Of a DNA stretch of 64,000 nucleotides, positions 24,801 through 36,886 are shown piece by piece (within the stretch, counting starts at the first letter, position 1; each line of letters begins with the position of its first letter). Below the pieces are notes generated by a model, which saw only the letters and a list, made by a program, of their open reading frames with translations, was not told where the DNA came from and did no database searches. Position numbers and translations under genes: made by a program. The stretch spans positions 1,302,001 through 1,366,000 of the forward strand of contig JACCLO010000007.1 in assembly GCA_029448655.1 (NCBI GenBank), written 5' to 3'. The stretch is from Wolfiporia cocos (taxonomy: Eukaryota > Basidiomycota > Agaricomycetes > Polyporales > Phaeolaceae).

Positions 24801-25406
24801 TATCTGCGACAGGTAATACAGAACTCGTTCAACCAGGAGAATCTGCTAGATGGTGAGGTGCTAATGCATCATCCGTATCACTGTTCCAGTGCGCCTTGCA
24901 CCAGCGCAGTCCGGACGTTCCGTCGAGGCTTATTGTACGCCCCCCACCTACGTCTTGGATTCCGAGTTATACTCAGTTGCCCAGTGTACGCCGTACGCCG
25001 TACGTCTCGCATTTTTCCACCACTGTTGCACAGACCGCGTCTGCGGGCGTGACGAGCGACGGTGATAGGAAAGAGACGGCTCGCGGCACATGTACAGCAA
25101 AAGCCGTGGCAGAGCACAGATTGGAGAGGCTGTCTACCACTCCTCCAGAGCCAGTTGGCACCGCCGTCGAGAGGAGAGTCAGCATTTCATGTCCAGGAGC
25201 ACAGTGTCGGTGTTTGCTGGTCGCGTGCCCGCGAGAGTCGCAGCATCTGCTGAGGTACCAGGTATGCAAGAGGTTGTGGGTCACTGCAAGTGCGCAGAAT
25301 GTCTATTGAGAGCGAGATACAAGGGAGCTCCGATCTGCAGAGGGGGACGCGACATGTCACGATGTGACCGATCGTATTTTGTAACGCGCGGTGGCGGCAC
25401 TGCTCA
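21851..25406. other. Gene-poor spacer, no supported gene
   Basis: About 3.5 kb separates the F-box gene from its remnant. Longer frames (22753-23238 plus, 23294-23980 plus, 23771-24205 minus, 24896-25309 plus) show no recognisable domain, no splice-linked extension, and overlap on both strands. Decayed duplicate or transposon DNA is likely, but nothing can be identified from motifs. Confidence 0.5.
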
Positions 25407-25617
25407 AGGATGACGTGCATACAGCACGCTTCCGGTGCTATCAAGCTGACGAAGTGCCTTGATCTAAGGCGATGACTGATTGGGTACCACGCTCTGCATA
25501 CCGGCTCATTATGTATTCTAGAATCTTGCCCCATATCTCGATTGGTATCAGGGATGCGGCCGTCTCCTAGTTGAACAGAGGTAGTAGGCCATCCCGTCTT
25601 GAAGGTAATGGCCCGGA
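25407..25617 (-). pseudogene. Remnant of F-box gene 5' half
   Basis: The sequence aligns in the same orientation with about 21572-21815 of the F-box gene. Shared blocks include GTGCCTTGATCTAAGGCGAT, ACCACGCTCTGCA, ATTGGTATCAGG, and GAACAGAGGTAGTAGGCCAT. Several deletions remove frame, and only the F-box coding part is kept. It ends ten bases before the start codon of the right M20 pseudogene, so it marks a duplication breakpoint. Confidence 0.85.
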
Positions 25618-25626
25618 TCGGCGAAG

Positions 25627-28113
25627 ATGAGTCCGAAGACAGAGCTGCCTAACTTTGGCACCATAATACATGATGACAAAATACCCTCATTATCTGCTAT
25701 TGCGACTACACTCGCACGAAGCAGCTACTGTCGACGCGTTCTCAGTATCGGTTTGCGCTTCCTGCCGGCTAGATGCCGTCTAGGCTTGCTTGCACATCGT
25801 CTGCTTCACCAGCCGCCGCTTGCTCCCCTGGACGGACATGCGTCGCGTCTACACACGAATGCGGCTTTCGATGCACACGACGTCTGCCCGCAATCATCCG
25901 CTCTCATGCCCTCGACGCCGCTGCTAGCCAATCTAGAAGCTGAATATGCGACTGAGGAGTCCCGGCTGTGCGCCTTAGAGTCGTTAGCTGGTGCTGTCAG
26001 GATCCCGTACGTGAACCATGCCAATTCAGACGTTTTCGCTCTGTTATAAGCACGCATACACCGACAGTACGCAAATGTGGGATTATCTCAAGCTGCCTGG
26101 TCAAGACTCCCAATGGGAGATATTCAGCGAGCTGCATGCGTACCTCGAGAGGCGTTTCCCACTTGTGTATGTGCCTTCTGGATGCACTGGATAGGTGCCA
26201 TGCTCATACAGCTCAATGTTGTTGCAGTCATGCCAGGCTTCGCAAGACAGAAGTGAACATATATGCGCTTGTTTATCATTGGCAAGGCAAGCACGACACT
26301 CTCAAACCATTGCTCTTGGCGGCGCACCAAGGTAGCTATTCTCACGATTATGTCAACACTGCTCAGTAATCTGCGCCAGATGTCGTTCCCGTCGAGCCAC
26401 TTACGATTGATCAATAGTTACAGCCACCATTCTCCGGATACTACGATGGCGAGCCACGAAGATTTCCTTCTGAGTCGGGAATGTCTACCAAGTTAATGGA
26501 TTTGGGGCTGGGGGAGCTGCGACGACAAGTCTGGCCTGATTAGTCCCCTGTACGCGAATTGGGCTGCCCGGCTTTGGGGCAATACTCATCGTGTAAATGG
26601 CAGGACCTCTGTGGAGAAGCTCCTCGAGCGAGGATTCCAGCCAACTAGGACCACCGTGCTGGCATATGGGATCGACGGGGAACGCGGTGGCGTTTCTGTA
26701 AGCGTTTTGCGAGGCACAGTCATAATGAGGCTTTGTCGAACTAGATGAGAGTCAACGTTCCCTTAGGGCGCTGCAGCGATCTGGGACTACCTTCTGGAGC
26801 ATTACGGAGAGGACGCGTTTGCAATGATTGTTGATGAGGGCGGTGCGCTATCATACTCGCCTTTGAGAGGAAGTACTCAGTCATATGGGTTTAGGTCACA
26901 CCGTCAGAGGGGGCGCGATCATGTCCAGCCCCGCTGTGGCTGAGAAGGGCAAGTTCGACGCGAGGCTGAAGATCACTGCCCTCGCCGGTCATTCAAGCGT
27001 CCCGCCACGCCACACCGTGCGTTGATATACATCCAAAGCTGTGGGCGAGGTCGAAGTTGAAGTATCTGTCTCAGACGATCAGCATACTCGCGAGCGTTAT
27101 CACCGAAATCGAGGCAAACTCACACACACCGCACCTCAACCGTAGCTTAGCATACTACTTACAGCTACCATGTCAAGCGGCGCATGATCCCACGCTTCCC
27201 GCACATTTGAAGAAGCCGATCCAGGATTCGCTACGTAGTGATAAAACCTTGCAGGAGCTCGAAGAGGAGCTGCTGCGCTACGATAGGATGTTTGGCCCGC
27301 TAGCAGGTACGACGCAGGCCGTAGACATCATCCATGGCGGCGTCAAATCAAACGCGCTCCCCGAGAACGTGCATCTGATCATGTACCACCGGATTGACAC
27401 GCTCAGGTATTCACGCTCATTCTGTGACGTCTTTCGTTATTTGATTGTCCTTACCATACAGCTCAGTCTCCGCTGTCAAGTCCCACATCACCACTGTTGT
27501 CGGGCCAGTTGCCCAAGGTCTTAATTTGTCCGTCGATGCCTTCGGGGAACCATACGGCGGTCTGGAGCGCAGTGCTGCTTTCGGTCACCCGCAGATGTCC
27601 GATGCATATGGCACAGCGCTCGAGCCAGCTCCTATAACTCCTACGCACGGAAGTGGCCCGTATGAGCTGCTGGCCGGAACGATCATAGGCGCTTTGGAAA
27701 CGTCCAACAGGACGGGGATGCCCAGAAAGGCTTTCCTTGCTCAAAGCCTTGCCACGGGTTTGTGCTACATATTCTTCATCTGTATTCTCGCTCACCTGAT
27801 TTAAATCGGCATCCAGGGAACACAGGTACAATCCTCACTTTCAATTTGTGAGATGTCTAGAGTTCATAAAACAAACCTTCTAGATACGAAACGCTATTGG
27901 AAGTTGACAAGGCACATCTTTCGCTACGGCCATGGTAATGGTGAGGACCACTACAATGGAGCCCATACGGTCAACGAAGGTATTCCCTGTCTGGTTTTCC
28001 GCTCACGCGTGGGTGCTACAACCATAGCAATCAAGGCAGAGGGTTTCTTTGAGATGATCAGGGTTTCATACCCGCCTCATACTAGATGGGCACGATTATC
28101 ATTGCTGGACTGA
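25627..28113 (+). pseudogene. M20A carboxypeptidase pseudogene, right copy
   Basis: This is a full-length diverged duplicate of the gene at 16088-18573, with most exon borders conserved. It is broken in several places. The Trp codon in the DQW segment is TAG at 26415-26417. The next donor is GC instead of GT (26449). Sequence change around 26490-26515 removes the WGRGS-type coding and shifts frame before the CDD motif. The catalytic base of the DEERGG motif is Gly (codon 26677-26679), giving DGERGG. Later exons (27057-27524, 27445-27804) remain readable, as expected if decay is moderate. Its upstream sequence is an F-box remnant rather than the native M20 promoter. Confidence 0.9.
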
Positions 28114-28532
28114 ATTCCACCGTTTCACGTTTCAGCATCGCCAGGTTTGGTCTATTGTCCTTACAGGTAACATGTTCTATCCACTACTGTCCGCGAATGT
28201 AATTCTGGTAGTCTTGGTTGGATTGTTAATTCTGGCTAACTTCCGACTTTCTCCGCTGATGTTGGCTCATGACATGACGATCAACAAGTATGCATCGGCG
28301 GAATGATACCGCAGCATTTACAATATCAATTACTTATATGATGGGCTGCATCAACCTCAATAAGTACGATTATAATCTATAACCTGAACTAAGAACGACG
28401 GAGATCGTATGCTAGACAGAAAGATTTCTGTAAAGATACACTCAGCGGAATGTTAGCGCTACAGAGGACTACAATGATATACAACAAGAGACGATGAATA
28501 GGCTTACAAATGAATCACCCTGGGACCGAACT
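28114..28532. other. Tail-to-tail spacer between M20 pseudogene and RhoGEF gene
   Basis: The spacer aligns with 18574-18939 of the left duplicate. It holds no gene. Confidence 0.6.
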
Positions 28533-31500
28533 TCAAGCAAACCTGCCGGTTCGGTCTTGCCTCTGCATCTCGCGCATCACTTGCTGAAAGCGCAGCGACC
28601 ACCACCCTCGTTCCTCCCGCTCCTGTTCTGTAGCATCCTCCACGTGCTGTTCCTGTTGCTGATCCTCGAACTGCATGGACGGACTCTTCGGCAGCGGCAA
28701 CCCAGATGCCATGATCGCCTTGACGGAATGGTACGTATCCAGCTCGAAGTCGTCGAAACTAGAGCTATCGGACTTGTCTGCTGGTCTTGGAAGATAAGAA
28801 AGTAAATGGATGGTGTGGTCTTGACAGCGTTGCAGCGCATCGAGCCACTCTTTTGAAGAGTCCAACCCTTGTAGGACAAGGAAGATCTGCGATACAGAGG
28901 TCGTCTCCATGCACAATCCGGCTTCGACTTGCTCAATCGATAGTGGTAGAACGTCCAAAGTGACTATATGCCCAATTCCTAATTGACGACAATTTAGTGA
29001 ACGTCATCAGTCATATCAACAGCCGCCCTCACCTGGGACTTCTTCTTCTCCCACGATGGATAGGATTTTGGATGTGCCGACGTTGTTGAGTAATGTCCAA
29101 CCTTCCACAGGTTCTCTCCCATTGCCCATATCCACAGATGTTGGGTGGCCCAACAAAAGCAAATCCGTAAACACGAACGCTTGTACAGGTATTATGCCGG
29201 GTTGGCCATCCGCGTTTGCGGACGCTTCATCGCGTGAGTTGTCTCCTTGATGAAAGTTTGATACGGGAGTCTCAGGCATTGTGTCAGATGTCGCAGTCTC
29301 ATACGATCGCACCGATAGAGATGATGAAGCAGAGGAAGTAAGTGAACCTGATCTTTTTCGCCTAGTATGCCAGCTATGTATCGCAGACGCCAAGCGTGAC
29401 GCTCGCTGGGGCATATTTTGCTGAGATAGTTTGGGCGTTGAACCAGGAGACGTAACCGGCTTTCCATTGACTTGTACCAAAGGGGGAACTGGAGTACTTG
29501 GCATAACGACCTCTGCTGACTGTACAAAGTGCAGGAAGCCATGTTGCAATAGTCTCCGCTCGCGCTTGGCCAAGGGAGCCGAGGATTGTAGGCCAATGAA
29601 GCGCGAAGCAAGATCCTTCACGAAGTCATACTCTTCTTCACGAATGCGCACTTCGTCCATTACACGGATCATCGTCTTCGTGAGAGAGAACAACGAAAGA
29701 GTTGCCATATAGTCTGAGTGGTGCTTGGGTGTCGCATCTAGGAGTTGCTACTTCGCAGTCGGTCAACCTGAACATCATAGGACAAAATCTGACATACTTG
29801 AAAGACAGCAGGATAGGCGTTCAAATTGTTCGTGGGCTCCTCAAGCAACCTGTCAAGAGCCTGCCCATCACATGTGCCCTCTTGTGCTTTTATGCGCAAG
29901 TATTCTCCTAATTCGTTGCCGCCATGTTCACGGCACGTCGCTACAATCTCCTTGACTTCATCAACCCTGACGATATAGGGCTGGTAAATTTCAAATCTGG
30001 GCACGAAGGGCAGAACAACGTCTGCAATCCGCTCAACAATAGTATCTGCTTGCCAGGATGACCGGCACGCAGCCTTCACAGCGCGTGCGATGTCGATATG
30101 AAGGTTGACAATGTCGTCGAGCCAGTCAAACAGCCTAGATACCTCGGTGGGCACCCCAGGCAGCCAAGATCTACTATCGCGGCACCGCAGTGGGAGGATA
30201 ATCGATCGGACGATAGCGCGAAGTTGCTTCACGATAGTCTGTTCCGCCACATAGAATTGGTAGATCTGCTCTTGCCTTTGCATCTCCAGTGACCCGTAAC
30301 GCGACTCGAGGTCACCGTAGACCGATGGTTGTACTGTCGAACGCCAGGATGGGCGAGCAAGCGACGACGATAGCATTGGCGTACCATTCCTGTCCTGCAG
30401 ATCCTCAGAACCGGACGGTATTGGCGGGGTGGCATGTAGCGGGGCGGCATATCCAGGTCCTGAACAGTTCGCACCATCTATGGCCGCCCTGGGCTGCGGT
30501 GACAGGCGACCTGAAGCGCTTTGTCGCGACTCTGGTCTGCTGGATCCCTCTCCTGAACAGCTTCGCGATGCCTCCGGCTGGCGAACAGGATTCCTAGAAG
30601 TTAGGGCTTCAAATAAAGTGTGCGCTCCCTTGCTGAGCAGGCTCCTTCCGCCATCTATCGAAGATGTGTTGCTATTCAGTCGACGAAGGCCAGCAATCAG
30701 GGACTCGTCACTTTCGCTCCGCAATATCGAATTTGGTCTGCTGGCGTCTTCCACACCTGAACCTTCGGGCGAGCTGCTAGCACCATACGACAGAGACCGT
30801 GGAATCCCAAAAGCCGCTCGTTCGCGATCAGACGCGTCTCGCCGCCGAGTGTTACGGACGCTGGCGGAATTGTCCTGGATGTTGCTGTTTATGCCTCGGG
30901 ATAACCGATGGTCTTGCGATTCGTTGGCCTTGACAGAGCTGTTCGATAGTCTCGATAGTCTCTTGCTCGATGCGTCGCGAGCTGCGGTGACGGTCATGGT
31001 CATACGGTTGCGCGCTCGGATATCCTTAGCGCAGAGTGGCTGGTCGGAATGGTTTCGCGATCTGGTCAGAGTTATATCATCCGGGTCAGCCTCTGGAGTG
31101 GACGCTCCAAAAGCAGGAGATATTGATCGTGGGCGGGGCAGTGACCGAGAGATGCCTCCAGGATCAGGTTCCACTTGCGGCCGCAGCTGACTATCGCGGA
31201 GTCGATCGCGAGTACACTGTTGAGCAGATTCTTGTGCCGACTGTCCGCTGGAACTCCGCAGAGATCGCGGAGGTTCCTCCGCTAGATCGCTATCGGGATG
31301 TTCTATGTCTCTATCCTCCTCCGAGTAATTCGACTCATCTTCGTACATGTAAGCATCCTCGAGAGTCCGCTGTTCTACCACGGGCGGTAGGTGGTGAGAC
31401 CTGACGCCTGTAATGTCCTCCTGAAATTCGCTGGACTGAATGACCGAGCCCTGATCGTGATAAGAACATCGCGCGTTCCGCGCATGTGAGCTTCTTTGCC

Positions 31501-33301
31501 CGTTCTTCGGACATTCGTAGTCGGCATAGAGGTCGTTGGTAACGTTCATGTCTGACTCCCGCATCTTGCGGCCTGGCACCTGATCTTTCCCGTTCTCGTG
31601 TTCCTCCATGTAATTCCGCAAATACCGACGATTATCAGTAGGCAATTGCTCCTCATATACACTCTCCTCATCTTCTGTATCTTGATAGCGTGCATCCTCG
31701 CCTACGTGCTCATCGTCAATACTGTTGTCGTCGTCAGATGGCTCGTCGAATGCAGTGCGAGTACTATCTGCAGCTTCCTGCTCGATATTGAAGCCTAGTC
31801 CAATAGGTCTCCCAGTGGGCCGTGAAGTATCATTGGATGAGCGAGGTTGGACAACCGCCTGCATATCGAAGCGTACTTGATGATGTCCGCGAGCCGGAAT
31901 ACCGGACGTGGGTATCGCGCGTTGCTGCGGTCCAATAGGTCTCTGCCTCTCTGACTGTATATATGCGCCTCTGATGGCGTCATCGCTCTCAGAAGAGCTG
32001 GGTACGACCTGCGCATTGGTCACAACGAGCTTCCCAGGAGTATATGCGCGTCCAACACGTCGCTCGAGGTCAGAACCGCTGTCACCGGCATTCGCAGAAA
32101 CATTTCGCGGCCGTGGAAGCCCGGAACCAGCATTTATGGGGATGCGCGAGGCGGGGACGGGCGTTTGTGCGAGCTGAGGGGTCGTGAATCCGGGGTAGTT
32201 CGATGATGGCGCCTTTGGTGTGCCGGGGTTGGATCTCGACTTCTTTCTGGCTTTTGGAAGAGGGAGCATGCTCTTGCCGCGCGACCGTTCTGAGGCAGAG
32301 GAGTCCTCCTCGGCAAGATCGCGATTGCTTGCGGCTGGAATGTTGCCGGAACCCCGGGGTATTGGTATCTATTATAATATGCGCTGTGAGATGGTTCTTT
32401 AATTCAGCATGGCTGCACGTACTGAATATATCTCATTGGCATGAGCCTGAGGAGTATGTACAGCCGGCCGGGGAATCACAGGCCTGACTTTGCGCAGTGA
32501 TTGAGAGACGGGAGGATCTGGATACGCAGCTAGGGTCTGTGTACGCAGCGCGGGATTCAGCAGCGGCTTCGGAGTAAATGAGACCTGAGGAATGCCATGC
32601 GTATATGGCGACGAGCGAGGGAGGCTAGGATACGTCTCCGAAGCAAGTGCGGGATATGAATAAGGATTCGGAGAGTACTGTGAATCTTCGTGGGTGGCTG
32701 TGGCGTATGCAGGTTCAGGGGACCTCATAGCTGCTATACGCGCTACAACTCCTGAATCCATGCTTTCCGGCTCGCTTTCTTCAGAGTGAACGGCCGGGGG
32801 TTGTGGGTGAGTCATCTTGTCCACCGTGTCCCGTAACGTAGGTATCAGCTGCAGTTCTACGAGAGGTATGTCTGCTATGTGGCTTTGTCGCTTGTTTGTA
32901 GCGTCCTTCTCCCTGTCCTGAAGACCTTTCTTGGAACTAGCACGGCGCAGGGAGAGGGAAGACGACCTGCTAGGGCTACGGGAAATAAAGCGGCTCACCC
33001 TGTTCAGCGGCGACGTGGTTGCAATCGCAGGAGAGGGTGGCGCAATGTGTTCGATAGGTTTATATCGATCTGGGGAGGGATCAACGACTGGAGACGCTAG
33101 GGTGTGACGGTCATGCAGTAAATCCGACGTTCGTATAGGGGTGTTGGATGGAGGTTGTGCGGCGGGATAGCTGAGTCCTGCAGCTGCAGCATAATGTGAT
33201 GGCGGTAGAAATACTGGAGTTCTGCTAGCTAGAATGGGTGACGGAGCATTCGGAGCGGGCGAACGAGATTTGGACCGAAGATTAGAGCGAGACAGGGTCA
33301 T
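28533..33301 (-). CDS. Rho-type guanine nucleotide exchange factor (DH-PH), about 1516 aa
   Basis: DH-PH proteins activate Rho/Cdc42 GTPases in cell polarity. From the right: exon 1 about 32423-33301, exon 2 29798 to about 32308, exon 3 29033-29747, exon 4 28533-28978. The first intron could instead use an acceptor near 32334; the other joins are well supported by frame. The first roughly 900 residues are disordered, rich in Ser, Arg and acid. The DH domain starts near RYGSLEMQRQEQIYQFYVAE, continues through ATCREHGGNELGEYLRIKAQ, and reaches AYPAVFQQLLDATPKHHSDY across intron 2. It is followed by a long helix. The PH-like part has VQAFVFTDLLLLG and IFLVLQGLDSSKEWLDALQR, interrupted by a Ser-rich insertion. 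The last exon is duplicated in truncated form at 18940-19425. Confidence 0.8.
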
Positions 33302-34585
33302 TTTCAGGAGCCAGAGGAGCAGTAGCAGTCAGTTCACCACCAGTGTGCTAAGTTGAAGATACTGAAAACTAAAATACGAACATGCTATTTGCGTGACCGC
33401 CGCGGATGTCACGACGCGATCGTCGATCTACAGGGCACGTCAGATTGATCATAAGTCCGATCACTGATGGATATCTTTTGCTCAATATCACATCATATCC
33501 TCCTCCATAGAAATTGTTAATTCCAGCTATTCTGCCTGCATCAGGAAAATATTGGTCAGGTACCAGTGATACATTGCTTACCCCCTGATCTGTAGAGCTC
33601 TGTAGCACCACATATCAGGCAGTAGCACGGTAGCAGTGGTAGCTTACTTAGATTTTCCCTGATGTGTAAGTATCCTGTAGCGCACTCACAAGTTGTCAGA
33701 ACGGGGCAAGACCTATATGAATCCCATCCTAGTTGGGGAGGTCGCCACCGGCGTTTGAGAAAGGAGCGCAAACATGGCCATGGAGGTATTGGCGGCCCAG
33801 AACCTTGGGGCAGAATTTCTTACCAGATTAGTAGATCTCACGGAAGATCGCTTGAGCGCTGAAAGAACTCGCTACTGACGTAGTTGGATTACTTGTAGCT
33901 TGTCAAACGGTTGGATGCCACTCAGGCTTGGAACCAAGCCTTAGGTCCTCTTTGAAACCGTCTTCAAGGCTGCATCCTATAGTTTGCCAATCCGATGTTG
34001 CACAAGTATCGTAAATACCTACTGTTGGAATGCAGCAGGTGAGCTTCATCCGAAGATTAGAATGCAACTTTGCAAGAGAGGCGATTAACTGATCGAAGAC
34101 ATTTGTAGATGAGCGTCATGCACATAAAACGCAGACCGTGTGACCATTGACGCGCCGAGGTGCGTATCGATGTGGCCTATCATACTGACACCACCTCGGC
34201 GCCCTCAACAAAAGAAGAATCACTGACCTTGCTTAGTTATGGCAGTCACAGATTGTTACTCATTCAACATGTCAGTCGCGAAGGACGACTTCTACATGGT
34301 CAGGCCACACAAATCATCAAGATTAGAATTGCATGATATTGACTAAAACTGGCGTGCTAGATCGTGCAGATATCTACGTTGGCTCTGAGCCGGGACTCAT
34401 TATCAAGATTTTTTGTAGTCTGTGTGATATACAAGTAAAGTGATTCGTGTCTATATCATGTCTAAGGAGAAATGATACAACAGCTATATCATACAGTACT
34501 ATGCGAGTAGCTGTGAAATGAAGATAAAGCTACAGTCGCGAAATCATGAGACAATCGTGCTAATAATTTACAGAATGGCATACAT
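33302..34585. other. Intergenic, no supported gene
   Basis: This is the upstream region of the RhoGEF gene and downstream of the first finger gene. Only short frames without motifs are present. Confidence 0.5.
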
Positions 34586-35338
34586 CTACGTGATTACACC
34601 GTGACATAGTCTTTTGTGCCGCTTCCACGCGTCAGGTCTCGACAGTGGCACAGTGCACCCTGGAATGTCGCAAACGGTCATCTTCTGGCGCAGATGCTTC
34701 GTAGAGATGTGCCTCGCAAGATTACGAGGGAGGACCCGACTATTACAATCCAGCCATCGACACCGTACTTGCTGCGAAGACGACCCCCAAATGTCTCCCA
34801 TATCGGGAAAGTGGGCGTTCAGCAAGTGTCTTTTGATGATTTTGTCATCGCCTGAGGCGAGGCGCTCAGTGCACCCGTCCCAAGCGCATAAAATGTGCTC
34901 CATATCCTCCGTTATGGCTCCATCTTTCGCCGATGGCATATTCCTAGATAGAGATTCGGTGGGAACAATGAGTGGCATAATGTCGTGAGAGCCATAAACT
35001 ATGAATTGGAGGTCGTCGGGTGAGGGGGCATTATGAGAGGCAAAAGCATCTGTTTCCGTGGATAAGGTCGAAAGTAGGATGTGACCAGCAGATGGTGGTG
35101 TGACGGATGCAGACGGATTTAGGACAGATCCTGACATAGCAATCTCGGCAATTGCACTCTCCATTTCATCCCACTGGTTAAGTGACAGCGAATTGCTGGT
35201 ATAAAATGCGTCATCTGCAGTTGGATTGTCTGCAGGAGAAGCTTCTGGCGGAGTCCAGTCATTGGCGTATTGGAGGCCGGCAGTACCGGACGTCATCTCT
35301 TGATGGAATGTGAGATGACTCATGAATATTTTATCCAT
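34586..35338 (-). CDS. Triple C2H2-type zinc-finger protein A, 250 aa
   Basis: The coding region is a single exon as read, and an upstream exon cannot be excluded. The N-terminal about 145 residues are acidic, Ser/Thr-rich and disordered. Three fingers follow. Finger 1 is CAWDGC, ending HLLNAH. Finger 2 is CRWLDCNSRVLPRNLARH, ending STKH. Finger 3 is CDIPGCTVPLSRPDAWKRHK, ending RLCH. The aromatic W after the first Cys, the x4 Cys spacing and the NLARHI core are shared with genes at 42902 and 54746, so the three form one family. A sequence-specific nuclear regulator is the natural guess, but no target is visible. Confidence 0.8.
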   Translation of the reverse strand: MDKIFMSHLTFHQEMTSGTAGLQYANDWTPPEASPADNPTADDAFYTSNSLSLNQWDEMESAIAEIAMSGSVLNPSASVTPPSAGHILLSTLSTETDAFASHNAPSPDDLQFIVYGSHDIMPLIVPTESLSRNMPSAKDGAITEDMEHILCAWDGCTERLASGDDKIIKRHLLNAHFPDMGDIWGSSSQQVRCRWLDCNSRVLPRNLARHISTKHLRQKMTVCDIPGCTVPLSRPDAWKRHKRLCHGVIT

Positions 35339-36886
35339 GAACTGCAGGGTATCGGTTGGAAATGAATTGAATGATTGGAATTCGTTATATAGTAGATCTG
35401 CAGAGAATCTTATGGCGCGCAGAAGATCCAGAGGCGATGGTTGGTGCGGTCCAGATGGATTGATAGCGTTGCCCTCGCGACGATGGTAGATTGGGATAGT
35501 GACACCTGGTATCTGAGGGTAGGCATAATGCTCTTGTGAAGCGATGTGTAATGTCTGAAAGCATGTGTTGGCCGCGGAAGCATAAAGCTCAGAAGATCGC
35601 TTACTGGTTGCGACGGTATAGTAGGTGCTAGACTTGCTGGTTTTTCAGTGCAAACCATAAGAATTGGGCCCTCGTATTCTGCTGAAACATCCCAACTTGT
35701 CGACATGATTGTAGATATATTTAGCTGTAGTATCGACCGTGAGCCTTCGTCGTTCATCTATGAAGTCATACTTGCTCACCGATTGTGCGAATTACAGATA
35801 GTTGAAAGAGGCAGATACAGCCGCACGCAGAAGAATGCGAGCTAAGCCTATGGGAACAACAGTTTTTATTCTCGTGCAAAGATGTCAGATGTCAAGTTGC
35901 TCGGCTTACAGACCCTCGAATTACACTGCCCCCTTTCAGCGGCTATATGCGAGGATGATTAATCCAATTAAACAACGTTGCATCAGCTTCCAGCTGTCAG
36001 AGATACACAGTGCACTGTGCCTAGCCTACGTCCGGATAGTATGTGGCTTGCAGATGCGCCGGAATGGAACGCGATGAGAGACTGAAGCGCGCTGATATAT
36101 CCCGAAGAAAAGCCGAGAGGTAATCTATTCATGGGGCAGACTTAAATAACTATGTACGCCCTGTTATGAGTTACTTGTCAATTACTACGAATCCTCGCTG
36201 AAATTTTCAGTATACGATATCGTTTCTCGCTTGTGATTTTTTTTTCCCATTGAACTGGCACTTTCGACGAACTTGAGATTCCAAAACTCCAGCGATCCAG
36301 ACCTGAAGGCCTGAGGCTTGGAAAAGCATGGACGCCTGGTATATTTGACAATTGTATTATCTGAATGCCGGTATACATGTGAATCTGGCTTTGATCGTGG
36401 CAGCAGCAACTACCCATGCTGTGGGTTGACCGTATTCCCCACGCGACATAGCTTCGGCTCGCTTATCTTCACAGTTAATGTTATTACCTGGTTCCTATAA
36501 CTTAGCTCGGCACCGCTACCTGACTCGTTTCCGAAGCGCTTAAAAGCAATCAGGGCGGGCGCATGTTTCACGCTCACAAATATCAATGAACACAAAGCCC
36601 AAGGCTGTTCCTGCAGTTCCATGTGGCACTCAAATCATCTTCCGTGCCCACACGTGGGTGGTCGTTGTACAACGTGAATGAGTGGCTGTATTGCCACAAT
36701 CAGGGGTGCCACCGATGGGATAGCCACATCATGACGTCACAGGTGAAGCGCTTCAGCAGCCCCAGTACTGCGTCGTTACGTTCATGCTCAGAGAGACCCC
36801 CGTCTGTCGCATACCACACGCCCCTTATTATCGCTCTACAACGTCCGGAGTAACTGTTGGCAGAATCAACTGTTCTATTCTGTATC
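35339..36886. other. Intergenic, no supported gene
   Basis: The region lies between divergent genes. Frames such as 35410-35757 minus are not linked to recognisable protein. An 11-base T run sits near 36238-36246. Confidence 0.45.

Noticed and set aside
30429..31190. 253-codon plus-strand frame opposite the RhoGEF gene
   Set aside because: It is a shadow of the Ser/Arg-rich exon 2; no motif, and the minus strand is open for over 2.5 kb.
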